DNA from: Oscillatoria sp. HE19RPO
Lineage (GTDB): Bacteria; Cyanobacteriota; Cyanobacteriia; Cyanobacteriales; Laspinemataceae
Reading direction: 5' to 3'
Length of the DNA: 34,832 bases
Assembly (NCBI RefSeq): GCF_024220515.1
Contig: NZ_JAMXOT010000153.1
Span: forward strand, 1-34,832
Position numbers and translations under genes: made by a program
Notes under the pieces: generated by a model
The model's input: only the letters and a program-made list of their open reading frames with translations
What the model was told of the DNA's origin: nothing
Database searches by the model: none
Shown here: positions 8,552 through 16,880 of the stretch, piece by piece
Position numbering within the stretch: position 1 is the first letter of the stretch
How the letters are laid out: the number at the start of each line of letters is the position of its first letter

Positions 8552-9400
8552 GTGGGACTAGAAGAAAAGCGAGTCGAAGTCGCTGGCGTGGAATGGTATT
8601 ATCTGGAGCAACGGCCTGCAAAAGAAACAGACAAACCCCCGGTGGTCTTGCTGCATGGGTTGCCCGCCTTAAGCTTTTGCTGGACAGAAGTGATGCCCAA
8701 ACTGGCGGAGGAGGGATTCCGTTCAGTTGCCCCGGATTGGATTGGGTTTGGGTTATCGGGGAAACCGGAAAAGAGCAAATTTGCCTATACCCCCGATGCT
8801 TTTGTTGCTGCCCTGGATAATTTTCTGACCACTCTGGAGATCGATCGCTGCTATCTAGTTGTCCAAGGATTTTTAGGGTCTGTGGGGTTACAATTTGCCC
8901 TGAGACATCCGGATAAAGTCCTCCGGTTAGCGGTGCTCAATGCCCCGGTAACACCGGATTCCCAACTGCCTTGGAAGATGCAGCAACTGGGGTTGCCGTT
9001 AATGGGGGAAATGATGACCCAGGACCCCTTGCTGGTCGATCGCACCCTGGAAGCGGGCAGCAAATATACCATTTCTGACGCAGACTTGGATATCTACCGT
9101 CGCCCGTTTCTGAAAAGTTCTTCCGCAGGGCGATCGCTGATGTGGACGATCCGCAATCTCAAACTGAAGCAGGCAATGGCAGAAATTGCCGAAGGATTTC
9201 CCCAGTGGGACAAACCCACTCTCATTTTGTGGGGGGTTCTGGATCCTTGGCTGCCCCTAACTCAAGGAGAAAGCTTCGCCAGTTCCATTAATAATGCTGA
9301 ATTGGTGAAATTGGCAGAAGCGGGACATTATCCCCAAGAACATTGGTCCGAAGAAGTCACAAAGGCACTGATTCCCTTTTTTCGGCGTAGGGAAGTTTAA
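8552..9400 (+). CDS. Alpha/beta-fold hydrolase-like protein with altered nucleophile
   Basis: A 282-residue cytoplasmic protein with the fold of haloalkane dehalogenase and epoxide hydrolase relatives. The oxyanion-loop motif LLHGLP is at 33-38 and PDWIGFGLSGKP at 61-72, and the late acid (WGVLDPW, Asp231) and His (AGHYPQEHW, His259) are in place. At the nucleophile elbow, where GHSxGG or an Asp equivalent is expected, it reads VVQGFLGSVG, so Phe107 sits at the nucleophile position. Classical Ser or Asp chemistry is therefore not possible without another residue standing in. Start is GTG at 8552; no nearer ATG fits. psbQ follows 121 bp downstream on the same strand. The rest of the fold is intact, so this looks like a maintained protein rather than a pseudogene. 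Substrate unknown. Confidence 0.88.
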   Translation: MGLEEKRVEVAGVEWYYLEQRPAKETDKPPVVLLHGLPALSFCWTEVMPKLAEEGFRSVAPDWIGFGLSGKPEKSKFAYTPDAFVAALDNFLTTLEIDRCYLVVQGFLGSVGLQFALRHPDKVLRLAVLNAPVTPDSQLPWKMQQLGLPLMGEMMTQDPLLVDRTLEAGSKYTISDADLDIYRRPFLKSSSAGRSLMWTIRNLKLKQAMAEIAEGFPQWDKPTLILWGVLDPWLPLTQGESFASSINNAELVKLAEAGHYPQEHWSEEVTKALIPFFRRREV

Positions 9401-9521
9401 CCGGTGATACGGACTTTGGGGCGATCGCACAGGGGGGAGAGAATCCTCAACCCTCGATCGCCGTACCCAATCTTGATATATTTTGGTGAAGATCATTTTA
9501 GTGAAAGGCAAAAAACTGGCT

Positions 9522-9965
9522 ATGAGACGTTATCGTTCAATTCTCGCTTCTATTTTGGCGTTGGTGATGGTGTGTTTGGTGAGCTGCGGTTCGCCGCAAG
9601 CGGTGCAACCCCCCGCCTACTCCCCCACTCAGTTAGAAATCGTCAAGCAGTATGAAGGAAATGTGCTGAAACAGCGCGATCGCATGGATGAACTCGAACA
9701 GTTCATCGTCAATCGGGATTGGGTGAATGTCGGGACATTTATTCACGGGCCTCTGGGTGACTTACGTCGCGATATGGGCTACGTTTCCCGCAATCTCAGT
9801 GGCAAAACCAAAAAAATCGCCAGTCAAACTGCTCAAGATTTATTCGTCCATTTCGAGACGATCGATGCAGCAGCGGATGCCGGCAACTATTCTCTGGCCG
9901 TGCAGAACTACGCAGAAGCGATTAAAGATTTTGACGCCTTCTTGAATCTGATTCCCAACGGATAA
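9522..9965 (+). CDS. psbQ: Photosystem II lipoprotein PsbQ (CyanoQ)
   Basis: An extrinsic lumenal subunit that stabilises the oxygen-evolving side of photosystem II. The ATG at 9522 gives 147 residues; the frame is open 13 codons further up, but that start breaks the signal peptide. A lipoprotein signal MRRYRSILASILALVMVCL ends at a lipobox VSCGS, with Cys22 as the lipidated residue. The mature part is a four-helix bundle and contains the family-typical IHGPLGDLRRDM and a C-terminal DFDAFLNLIP. Length is normal for cyanobacterial PsbQ. It lies between the altered hydrolase and a glycine oxidase gene and may be cotranscribed with the former. Confidence 0.93.
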   Translation: MRRYRSILASILALVMVCLVSCGSPQAVQPPAYSPTQLEIVKQYEGNVLKQRDRMDELEQFIVNRDWVNVGTFIHGPLGDLRRDMGYVSRNLSGKTKKIASQTAQDLFVHFETIDAAADAGNYSLAVQNYAEAIKDFDAFLNLIPNG

Positions 9966-9989
9966 ATTGACTGCGGTTAAGTTGTGACC

Positions 9990-10031
9990 GATAGGGTGGG
10001 AATGGGAAATTCTTCCCTTTTTCACCCTATC
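9990..10031. terminator. Hairpin after psbQ, possible terminator
   Basis: Arms GATAGGGTG (9990-9998) and CACCCTATC (10023-10031) enclose a second G-rich/C-rich pairing with TTTTT inside. There is no T run after the stem, so termination is possible but not certain. Confidence 0.45.
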
Positions 10032-10091
10032 TTGACCTGTTATTTTCATCCCCTCTTTGCTGAAACCAGGAGTGATGTTGAGAGTTAAAAT

Positions 10092-11198
10092 ATGACCCGG
10101 GTTGCGATCATTGGATGCGGTGTTGTGGGTGCGGCGATCTCCTATGAACTGAGCTTAGTCCCCAATTTAGAGATTACCGTCATTGACTGCCATCAACCGG
10201 CCCAAGGTTCGACACAAGCGGCTTTAGGGGTACTGATGGGCATCATCAGCCATAAAGTCAAAGGCCGATTATGGCGGTTACGGGAACAGAGTATTTTGCG
10301 CTATCAAACCCTGATTCCCGAATTAGAAGCAACTGCGCCGATTTCCTTTAACCGGCAAGGCATTCTTATGCTCTGTTTTCCCGGTGAGGATATGGCACAA
10401 TGGGAGAAACTGGCAGCCACTCGTAGAACTCAAGGCTGGCAATTAGACCTGTTAGAACCCCAGGAAGTGAGGCAACGCTATCCGCAATTGGGAAAGGTGG
10501 AGATTGTGGGGGCGGTTCATTCTCCTCAAGATGGACAAGTTGATCCCGTTGTCTTGACTCATGCTTTAGTCAGGGCGGCAGAAGGGAACGGGGTGAGGTT
10601 TAGATTTGGGGAGAGGGTTGAACGGATTAATTATCTGGAAACGGAGTCCTTGAAACAGTGCGATCGCCTAGAAACGACTCAGGGCAATCTGGAGGTAGAT
10701 TGGCTAGTGATGGCGGCAGGATTGGGTTCCACGCCGCTGACTGCTGGACTGGAGTCGCCGGTAGAGATTCGTCCGGTTTTGGGACAAGCGGTACAACTGC
10801 GGTTGCAGAATCCGATGGGGAATGGAGAGTTTCAACCTGTGATTACCGGGGATGATGTTCATATTGTCCCCTGTCAGGGCAGTGATTACCCCGTGACAGA
10901 TTATTGGGTGGGGGCCACGGTAGAATTTACCGGGGAAGGTGACCCGATGGAGGGAGATCCAGCTTTACTTCAGCAAATCTTGGAACGGGCGATCGCATTT
11001 TGTCCCGATTTAGCCCGGGGGGAAATTGTGAGAACTTGGTCCGGATTGCGCCCCCGTCCGGAAGGGCAACCCGCGCCAGTGATCGGTCCCTTAGCGGGAT
11101 TTGGGAATGTGCTGTTGGCTACTGGACATTATCGCAACGGGGTCCTCCTCGCCCCAGCTACCGCGTTGGAAATTCGGCGGGCGATCGCCGGGAGTTGA
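10092..11198 (+). CDS. thiO: FAD-dependent glycine/D-amino-acid oxidase, ThiO-like
   Basis: Family members oxidise glycine to iminoglycine for the thiazole half of thiamine, or oxidise other small amino acids. The 368-residue product opens with a dinucleotide-binding fold (VAIIGCGVVGAAISYEL, glycines 8, 10 and 13), followed by the acidic end of strand 2 (VIDCHQPAQGSTQAALG). The C-terminal half carries GLRPRPEGQPAPVIGP and LLATGHYRNGVLLAPATA, close to ThiO. In several cyanobacteria ThiO is fused to the thiazole synthase ThiG; here the protein ends after the oxidase domain and no thi gene is near. Start ATG at 10092. DAO-family membership is firm; the glycine specificity and the symbol are inferred. 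Confidence 0.8.
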   Translation: MTRVAIIGCGVVGAAISYELSLVPNLEITVIDCHQPAQGSTQAALGVLMGIISHKVKGRLWRLREQSILRYQTLIPELEATAPISFNRQGILMLCFPGEDMAQWEKLAATRRTQGWQLDLLEPQEVRQRYPQLGKVEIVGAVHSPQDGQVDPVVLTHALVRAAEGNGVRFRFGERVERINYLETESLKQCDRLETTQGNLEVDWLVMAAGLGSTPLTAGLESPVEIRPVLGQAVQLRLQNPMGNGEFQPVITGDDVHIVPCQGSDYPVTDYWVGATVEFTGEGDPMEGDPALLQQILERAIAFCPDLARGEIVRTWSGLRPRPEGQPAPVIGPLAGFGNVLLATGHYRNGVLLAPATALEIRRAIAGS

Positions 11199-11227
11199 CC
11201 CATAAGTTGAGGGGGATTGAGGGCGAA

Positions 11228-11581
11228 TTACCCCGCCAGCAATCCCTCGCGATGCTTTCGCACGTTTTCAAATTCTCGGGCTTTTTTTTGGATTTGAATT
11301 TGGGGACCAGAACGGGCTAGGCGCAGGATCATCCCATCAATCACTGGGGATTGGATAATCGGGCTATCGTTCACATAAGTACCATTAGTCCCTAAGTTAA
11401 CGATTTTCCAGTTGCAGCCAATCCGATGCAATTCCACATGGTGGCGGGAGACGACTGCACTATAAAGGATGACATGATTATCCGGCGATCGGCCAATCCG
11501 AATCACGTCTTGGTCCTGAAAGTCCCAGCTTTGGGAGGGGGCAGTTTGGGTAGGATGCACCAAGTTCAGAGTAATCACCAT
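11228..11581 (-). CDS. FHA domain protein
   Basis: A 117-residue single-domain protein that should bind phosphothreonine peptides. The FHA core is complete: IRIGRSPDNHVIL (28-40) holds the Gly-Arg pair, VVSRHHVEL (43-51) the Ser-Arg-His phosphate contacts, and NLGTNGTYVND (62-72) the Asn that reads the +3 residue. It ends with a short basic tail. Start ATG at 11581. It is convergent with the thiO-like gene, with 29 bp between their ends. No Ser/Thr kinase gene is in the window, so the partner is unknown. Stand-alone FHA proteins are common in filamentous cyanobacteria. Confidence 0.92.
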   Translation of the reverse strand: MVITLNLVHPTQTAPSQSWDFQDQDVIRIGRSPDNHVILYSAVVSRHHVELHRIGCNWKIVNLGTNGTYVNDSPIIQSPVIDGMILRLARSGPQIQIQKKAREFENVRKHREGLLAG

Positions 11582-12160
11582 CTACTCCGGATTTTTAATA
11601 AAAATATCATTCTCAGAATTTTAGGACTCATCGCGGTTTCAAATGTTCCTTAGAAAGGAGAAGTTTTTGTCAGCTTTTCGTTTAATTTAGTTGGTAAAAT
11701 CTTATCCTTTTTTATCCTAATTTGGGTAAGGTTTTGGCGCTTCAGTAAATTTTCGTAATCTTTTAAATAAATTCGGACAGACTGGATTAAATTTTATCCA
11801 AAAACCAGCAATAAGCCTTTGCCTGTATGCTTTCTAATTCTCTAGGTGGGCCTGCGTAGAATCACGGTTGGTTCTTCCAATCTAACTGAATTTACGCCCT
11901 TAAAACTTGATGGAAAGGGGGATTTGGTTCAGCCAGAACTAAATTAGAGAGTGAGGTATCTCACCCCTCAATCCCGTCACCCATTGTGACAGTTATAAAT
12001 CTTAATCATTTTTTAATCGAGGAAAACTATTGTCAGGTCACTTAAATGTTGTCCCTCCCGAGGCAACTAAGGCGATCGCCTCAATTGCACCCCAAAGGTC
12101 CCTTAACCCGCTTTCAATGAGTTGAAATACTCAGAAACCTAGGGAGGAGGGAAGAAGGCT
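11582..12160. other. AT-rich intergenic region, no gene seen
   Basis: About 580 bp between the FHA gene start and the next MITE. Both strands are stop-rich. The first 100 bp must contain the FHA promoter. I see no structural RNA or conserved motif. Confidence 0.5.
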
Positions 12161-12258
12161 AGGACTTACGCAGATTTGGAGAATCCACCCTAAATGTAGA
12201 GGCGATTCGGGAATCGCCTCTACATTTAGGGGCTGATCTGAAAGATTGCGTAAGTCCT
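12161..12258. mobile_element. MITE of the AGGACTTACGCA family, copy 2
   Basis: It begins AGGACTTACGCAGATTTGG and ends GATTGCGTAAGTCCT, inverted ends of about 11-12 bp. The centre is a hairpin with arms CCTAAATGTAGAGGCGATTC. It has the same plan as the element at 8013-8110, and its core hairpin also occurs alone at 7265-7305. Confidence 0.78.
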
Positions 12259-12375
12259 TCAGGGGGTGACTGCCTCTCCTAAATCCTGGGGAAAATAGCG
12301 GGGGCGATCGGCAACTGAAGCGTTCTGTTTTTCATCTAAATTAGAGAAGACTGACCTCCTGGAGGGGGATTTAAC

Positions 12376-12655
12376 CCTAGCCCTGTCAAGGTGGTAAATT
12401 TAATGACGAAAAATCGTTATTTCTTGTAGGGGCGCAATGCTTGCGCCCCTACAAGAGGTAAATTTAATGACGAAAAATCATTGTTTCTTGTAGGGGCGCA
12501 ATGCTTGCGCCCCAGGGGCGCTTCTCGAAGCGCCCCTACATTCCATCACTCTTTGTCGTGATCAAATTGAGCTCTTGGACAGGCGCTTCTCGAAGCGCCC
12601 CTACATGAAATTAACGATTTGTCGTGATCAAATTGAGTGCTTGGACAGGGCTAGG
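12376..12655. mobile_element. 280-bp compound MITE with CCTAGCCCTGTC ends
   Basis: The left end is CCTAGCCCTGTCAAGG and the right end TTGGACAGGGCTAGG, an inverted pair. The interior holds two tandem copies of a unit running from GGTAAATTTAATGACG to a GTAGGGGCGCAATGC hairpin, then two GGCGCTTCTCGAAGCGCC hairpins, each followed by a diverged GTCGTGATCAAATTGAG. The left half is the reverse complement of the right half of the 99-bp element at 23475-23573, with one mismatch over about 57 bp. It stops 12 bp before the LRR gene. Confidence 0.8.
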
Positions 12656-12667
12656 AGTTAACCCCAA

Positions 12668-13903
12668 ATGAACAGTTTTTATGGGAAAAAAGACCTCTTG
12701 ATCGAGGTCATGCGGATAATACATGGGGAGAGAAAGATGTTTAAACTCAGTTTATCGATCGGATTGATTCGGATGGGATGCAAGCGATCGGCAGCCAGAT
12801 TAGCGATCGCCACAGAGGACCCGAGAATGTCCCTCCCTAATCCCTTGAGATCCTGTTCTGACCCGCAACATCAAAACGGAGAATACCCAACGAAATCGGG
12901 GCATCGCAGGACCATTCCTGGTGCGATCGCGAAGCGTCTCGTTCCGAGAATCGCCCTCGCCTGTTTGCTGTCCCTGACTGGAGTGATGGCCGGGAGATTT
13001 CCGGCAGTTGCCCAATCCAACCGCTTAGAAACTTATACAACCTTTGCCCAGTGGTGTGAAAATCGAGACAGTCTGACGCCAGAAACCCAAAAAACCGTAG
13101 ATGCTTTATTAGCAGAAGCTGGAACCTCCGAGTGCGATCGGGCCTCGGCGATTCTCTCCCGAAGACAAGTCCTCCCCTTTAGTAATCGGCAAATCTCCGA
13201 TCTCAGACCCATTGCCTCCCTGACCCAACTCACATTACTTTATCTCAGTCGCAATCAAATCTCCGATATTAGCCCCCTTGCCTCCCTGCAACAACTCACT
13301 TATCTCTATTTAAGTGACAATCAAATTTCCGATCTGCGTCCGCTTTCCTCCTTAACCCAGTTGTTAACCCTGGATTTGTATGACAACCAGATTACAGACC
13401 TCACCCCCTTGCAGTCTTTAACCCAACTGGACACCCTATTTCTAGGACGAAATCAAATTTCAAACATTAACTCGTTAAAGTCATTACAGCAATTAAGGAG
13501 ACTGTCTTTAGACTTTAATCAAATTGCCGATGGGACTCCCTTAACCACCCTGACCAACCTATCGGAACTATTTCTGAGTAGCAATGAACTCTCTAACCTG
13601 AGTCCCCTCAGTTCTCTCACGAATTTACAGGTTTTATTTTTAAGTGGAAATCAAATCTCCGATATCACTCCGTTGGAGACATTAATTAACTTGAACACCC
13701 TATTTCTCAGTGTCAATCAAATCTCAAACATTACCCCTCTATCTGCTCTGAGTCGTTTAACCGAAGTCAACCTCAGCAGCAATAATATTTCCGATTTGAG
13801 TCCATTACAGCCTTTACCCAATTTAACTCAAATAGAAGCACGAAGAAATCCGCTTCGTAATAAATCATGTCCGATTATCCCCGATTCGGTTTGCCGGTTT
13901 TAG
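12668..13903 (+). CDS. Exported leucine-rich-repeat protein (internalin/SDS22-type repeats)
   Basis: A 411-residue frame. About ten 22-residue LRRs (roughly 164-393) follow the pattern L-LYLS-NQISDISPLASL-Q, the bacterial SDS22/internalin class used for protein-protein binding. They are capped by NPLRNKSCPIIPDSVCRF, a two-Cys cap typical of cyanobacterial LRR proteins. A hydrophobic segment RIALACLLSLTGVMAG followed by PAVAQS (about 94-117) looks like a Sec signal, so the protein is probably periplasmic or extracellular. That places over 80 residues before the signal, which is odd: the true start may be the ATG at 12827 (residue 54) or another. The ATG at 12668 has an AGGAG ten bases upstream, which is formed at the end of the adjacent MITE. 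Function is unknown beyond binding. Confidence 0.85.
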   Translation: MNSFYGKKDLLIEVMRIIHGERKMFKLSLSIGLIRMGCKRSAARLAIATEDPRMSLPNPLRSCSDPQHQNGEYPTKSGHRRTIPGAIAKRLVPRIALACLLSLTGVMAGRFPAVAQSNRLETYTTFAQWCENRDSLTPETQKTVDALLAEAGTSECDRASAILSRRQVLPFSNRQISDLRPIASLTQLTLLYLSRNQISDISPLASLQQLTYLYLSDNQISDLRPLSSLTQLLTLDLYDNQITDLTPLQSLTQLDTLFLGRNQISNINSLKSLQQLRRLSLDFNQIADGTPLTTLTNLSELFLSSNELSNLSPLSSLTNLQVLFLSGNQISDITPLETLINLNTLFLSVNQISNITPLSALSRLTEVNLSSNNISDLSPLQPLPNLTQIEARRNPLRNKSCPIIPDSVCRF

Positions 13904-14423
13904 AGTAAGAATTAAGTCAAAGCAACCAAAAACAATCTTTCTGCTGAAGCCCGATAGTCCAACTTAAATCAAAGCAGATTTCACTCATTGAAAATTTGAA
14001 TCGGGCAGAATATTTAACGAAATCAGTGATTTTATGGCCTGTTGAAGTCCTTCTGGTTAAATTTACTGAATCCCGAGATCGATTGAGACAATGGGTCTGG
14101 GGATTGCCCTCGCCGGACTGTCGAAATTTTCCAGTAATTTCGGGGTTTCTGGGATAGCACTGATTGCGCCTCAAGAGGAGCATCAGAGCGGGAGTAATCT
14201 GATTTATCGATTAATTGTGCCTCGCAAAAAAACTAAATTCTGGATAAAATAGAGGAGAAAAACACAGATAAGTAGGGTGGCATAATTCGACCGAACTGTA
14301 ATCTTTAACAAAAAATGCCTGCATTCCTGCATCAGCACGAATGACAGTTTTTTTTCGACGGTTGAGGGGGATTGAGTTTGTTTATGTCGCTCTACTTCGC
14401 ACAGAACATAGGAAGGGGTTGGA
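13904..14423. other. 520-bp intergenic region upstream of the chemoreceptor
   Basis: No supported gene. An 88-codon minus-strand frame at 13917-14183 has an unremarkable composition and no family features. The right end supplies an AGGAAGGGG ribosome-binding site for the chemoreceptor. Confidence 0.45.
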
Positions 14424-16130
14424 ATGGCGAAGACTGATCAAGGAAAGCAAAACTCGGCTTTGCAGTTACAGAGCAGATTGCTGATTTATTCCGCCTTGGG
14501 AGCAGTAGCGATTGGTGCGAGTGTGGCGATCGCCAGTATTATGCCCCTGTCGCAACGACTCAAACAAGCAGAGGAACACAATCTGGAATTTGCGGCCCAA
14601 ACTCGCACCCTGGCCATCGAAGAATTCCTCTTAAGAACTCAGGATATTGGCGGACAAATTGCCAGTCGGACCCGAGCACGGAATCAGTTAGCGGCATATA
14701 ATCAAGGGCAAATTCAACGGAATGAATTAGTCCAGGTTTCGACAAATATTTTAACCGATGCCCTCAATCAATCCGAGGAGATTGAAGGGATTATGCGGTT
14801 TGATATGAGTGGACAACCTGTTACTCAAATCGGAGTAGCCATTCCCGAGGAATTTTGGCAAGTCATGCCATCGGGCGGGAACCAATCGGTGTTTATTGGT
14901 CCCGTCGAAATTGCGGGAATTTCCTATTTAATTGTGGGAACGTTGATCCCCAACGAAACCGGACAGGTAATCGGGAGAGATTTGGTGTCGTTTAAAGTTC
15001 CCCGATTAGAAAGAATCGTTGAAAATCATTCAGGGTTGGGAGAAACCGGGGAGATTATTTTAGGAACGGTGACCAATGGGAGAGTGCAATTTTTTTTTGA
15101 GGCCATTAATAACCCTAATCGCATCTCTAGGGCGGTGGAAAATGCTATAGAAAGGTCGGTAGCGGGAGAAGCAGGATTGATGCAATCGGACCGGATGAGC
15201 GATATTCCCGAAGTGATTGCCTTTAATCCGATCGCCATTGCCAATTGGGGACTAGCGGTGAAAATGAATCGTCAGGAACTCTATCAACCTGTGCAAAAAC
15301 AGATTTTCGATACCGGGATGACCATTGCCCTTTTGACGCTGTTGGGAACGGGAGGGATGGTAATCTTGCTTCGTCCCCTGACCGATAAAGCGATCGTGCA
15401 AACCGATGAGTTGGAACAACAAATCCAGGAAAAATCCGCTTTATTACAGGCAAAAACTGCTGCATTGCAAACCGAACAGCGTCAACGCAGAGCAGTCGAG
15501 GAGGCATTGGAGCAAATGAATGAATTAAAGGCATCTTCGCGACAAGTTGCCGATGCCTGTGCCACGGCGAATTTTGGGGTTCAAGAAGCACAAACGATCG
15601 CCACGGAAGGAACGCGATCGGTCGATCGCACTCTGGAGGGAATGACGACCCTCAAAGACAATGTAGAAGCGATCGCCCTCCAAATCGACCATCTCCACGA
15701 AGGTGCGCGTCAAATTGGAACGATCGCCTCCCTCGTGGGGAGTTTGGCGGATCAAACCAATATGTTAGCCCTCAATGCCGCAGTGGAGGCAGTCCGTGCC
15801 GGCGATCGCGGAAAAGGGTTTTCAGTGATTGCTACAGAAATTCGCAAACTCGCCGATCGCTCTCGCCAAAGCGCCGATAAAATTAATATCTTATTGGAGG
15901 ATATCCAAAGCTCCGTTGTTGCTACCTCCAAGGCGACACAAGAAGGCACAAAAACCGTGCAGGTCAATTTTGAAATTGTGCAAGAAACAGCCGTTTCCTT
16001 AACCGGAGTGCTGAATGCGATCGACGCAGTGACGGCCAGTGCACAGGAAATTTCCCTCGCCACCCACGAACAAGCGGTTGCCATTCAACAACTGGTGGCG
16101 GCGATCGACATGATTAAAACTTCAGATTGA
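14424..16130 (+). CDS. Methyl-accepting chemotaxis protein
   Basis: A 568-residue membrane chemoreceptor that signals to CheA/CheW. TM1 is at about 19-41, a sensor domain of about 255 residues at 42-296, and TM2 at about 297-318. A coiled coil (325-370) then leads into the MCP signalling domain. The hairpin tip is intact and canonical: LADQTNMLALNAAVEAVRAG, then RGKGFSVIATEIRKLADRS (441-480). No HAMP domain is visible between TM2 and the signalling coil; the linker is a Glu/Gln-rich coiled coil instead. There is no C-terminal CheR/CheB docking pentapeptide. In filamentous cyanobacteria such receptors can serve phototaxis or gliding; the ligand cannot be read here. Start ATG at 14424, after AGGAAGGGG. 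No other che gene is in the window. Confidence 0.93.
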   Translation: MAKTDQGKQNSALQLQSRLLIYSALGAVAIGASVAIASIMPLSQRLKQAEEHNLEFAAQTRTLAIEEFLLRTQDIGGQIASRTRARNQLAAYNQGQIQRNELVQVSTNILTDALNQSEEIEGIMRFDMSGQPVTQIGVAIPEEFWQVMPSGGNQSVFIGPVEIAGISYLIVGTLIPNETGQVIGRDLVSFKVPRLERIVENHSGLGETGEIILGTVTNGRVQFFFEAINNPNRISRAVENAIERSVAGEAGLMQSDRMSDIPEVIAFNPIAIANWGLAVKMNRQELYQPVQKQIFDTGMTIALLTLLGTGGMVILLRPLTDKAIVQTDELEQQIQEKSALLQAKTAALQTEQRQRRAVEEALEQMNELKASSRQVADACATANFGVQEAQTIATEGTRSVDRTLEGMTTLKDNVEAIALQIDHLHEGARQIGTIASLVGSLADQTNMLALNAAVEAVRAGDRGKGFSVIATEIRKLADRSRQSADKINILLEDIQSSVVATSKATQEGTKTVQVNFEIVQETAVSLTGVLNAIDAVTASAQEISLATHEQAVAIQQLVAAIDMIKTSD

Positions 16131-16177
16131 GGGATGTTATCCCTCAGTGGTCACCCAAGGGGCCGCTGCTCCTTGGG
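16128..16177. terminator. Two hairpins between convergent genes, possible bidirectional terminator
   Basis: TGAGGGA/TCCCTCA (16128-16146) begins on the chemoreceptor stop codon. It is followed by CCCAAGG/CCTTGGG (about 16153-16177), next to the end of the coiled-coil gene. Neither has a long T run, so assignment rests on position. Confidence 0.45.
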
Positions 16178-16178
16178 A

Positions 16179-16880
16179 TTAATCCATCCAAGTGAGGTCG
16201 GTTGTCGAAAACGGAGGGAAAGTATTTTGATCTGCCGTCGTCGGACGCGAGATTCTCATCGGTAAATTTTTCGGGTTAGACGAAGGCTGTTTTTGTTGAA
16301 GTTGCGTCAACTCTTGCAGGGCTTTTTCATTGGCTGCCGCCAGTTGAATGGCCGATTTTTTCGTCTCTTCTAACTCCGCACGAACTTGAGAGAGTTGCTG
16401 AACCTCTTCGGTGAGTTTTTGATTGATTTGTTTTTGTTTTTCCAATTCAGTGGTTAACTTCGTTTGGGCATTTTTTTCTTGATCGGCGATTTTTGTCGCA
16501 GCGGCTAATTCCGACTCTAGTTTTTTTACCTGAGTTTTTTGGTCCTGCAATTGCTGCTGTAAATCCGCATTGAGACGACCAAATTCTTCATTGCGCTGTT
16601 CGGCTTGATTGAGTTGACCCTCTAAATTTTGGATCAGACTACGATGTTGCTCCAATTCGGATTGAACTTCGGCCAGGGTGCGATCGAGCGCGCCATCTTT
16701 TGCCCGAGCTTCTTGTAACGCCGTCTGCAACTCTGTCACCGTTGCTTCTAACTCCGAACCTAAAGTTTCCTCTGCTGCTTCAATGGGTTCAGCTTGAATA
16801 TTTTCAGCCAATTCTAGTTCGGAATCGGCTGGTTTTTGCGCTTCATTTCTGATTAAATCGGCAATTTTTTTTCTAGGCAT
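16179..16880 (-). CDS. mcdB: Coiled-coil partner of a ParA ATPase, McdB-like
   Basis: A 233-residue soluble protein. It has a basic N-terminal stretch (MPRKKIADLIRNEAQK), then an acidic part, then a long uninterrupted Gln/Glu/Lys-rich coiled coil (about 45-200), and a disordered Ser/Pro/Thr tail ending DLTWMD, with Trp two residues from the C-terminal Asp. A charged N-terminus, Gln-rich coiled coil and conserved near-terminal Trp are the known layout of McdB, the adaptor that links carboxysomes to the McdA ATPase. I chose the ATG at 16880, because its A is the last base of the preceding TGA stop (TGATG coupling) with GGAGA upstream. The ParA-type gene directly precedes it. An alternative is an adaptor for another cargo; carboxysome genes are not in the window. 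Confidence 0.6.
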   Translation of the reverse strand: MPRKKIADLIRNEAQKPADSELELAENIQAEPIEAAEETLGSELEATVTELQTALQEARAKDGALDRTLAEVQSELEQHRSLIQNLEGQLNQAEQRNEEFGRLNADLQQQLQDQKTQVKKLESELAAATKIADQEKNAQTKLTTELEKQKQINQKLTEEVQQLSQVRAELEETKKSAIQLAAANEKALQELTQLQQKQPSSNPKNLPMRISRPTTADQNTFPPFSTTDLTWMD

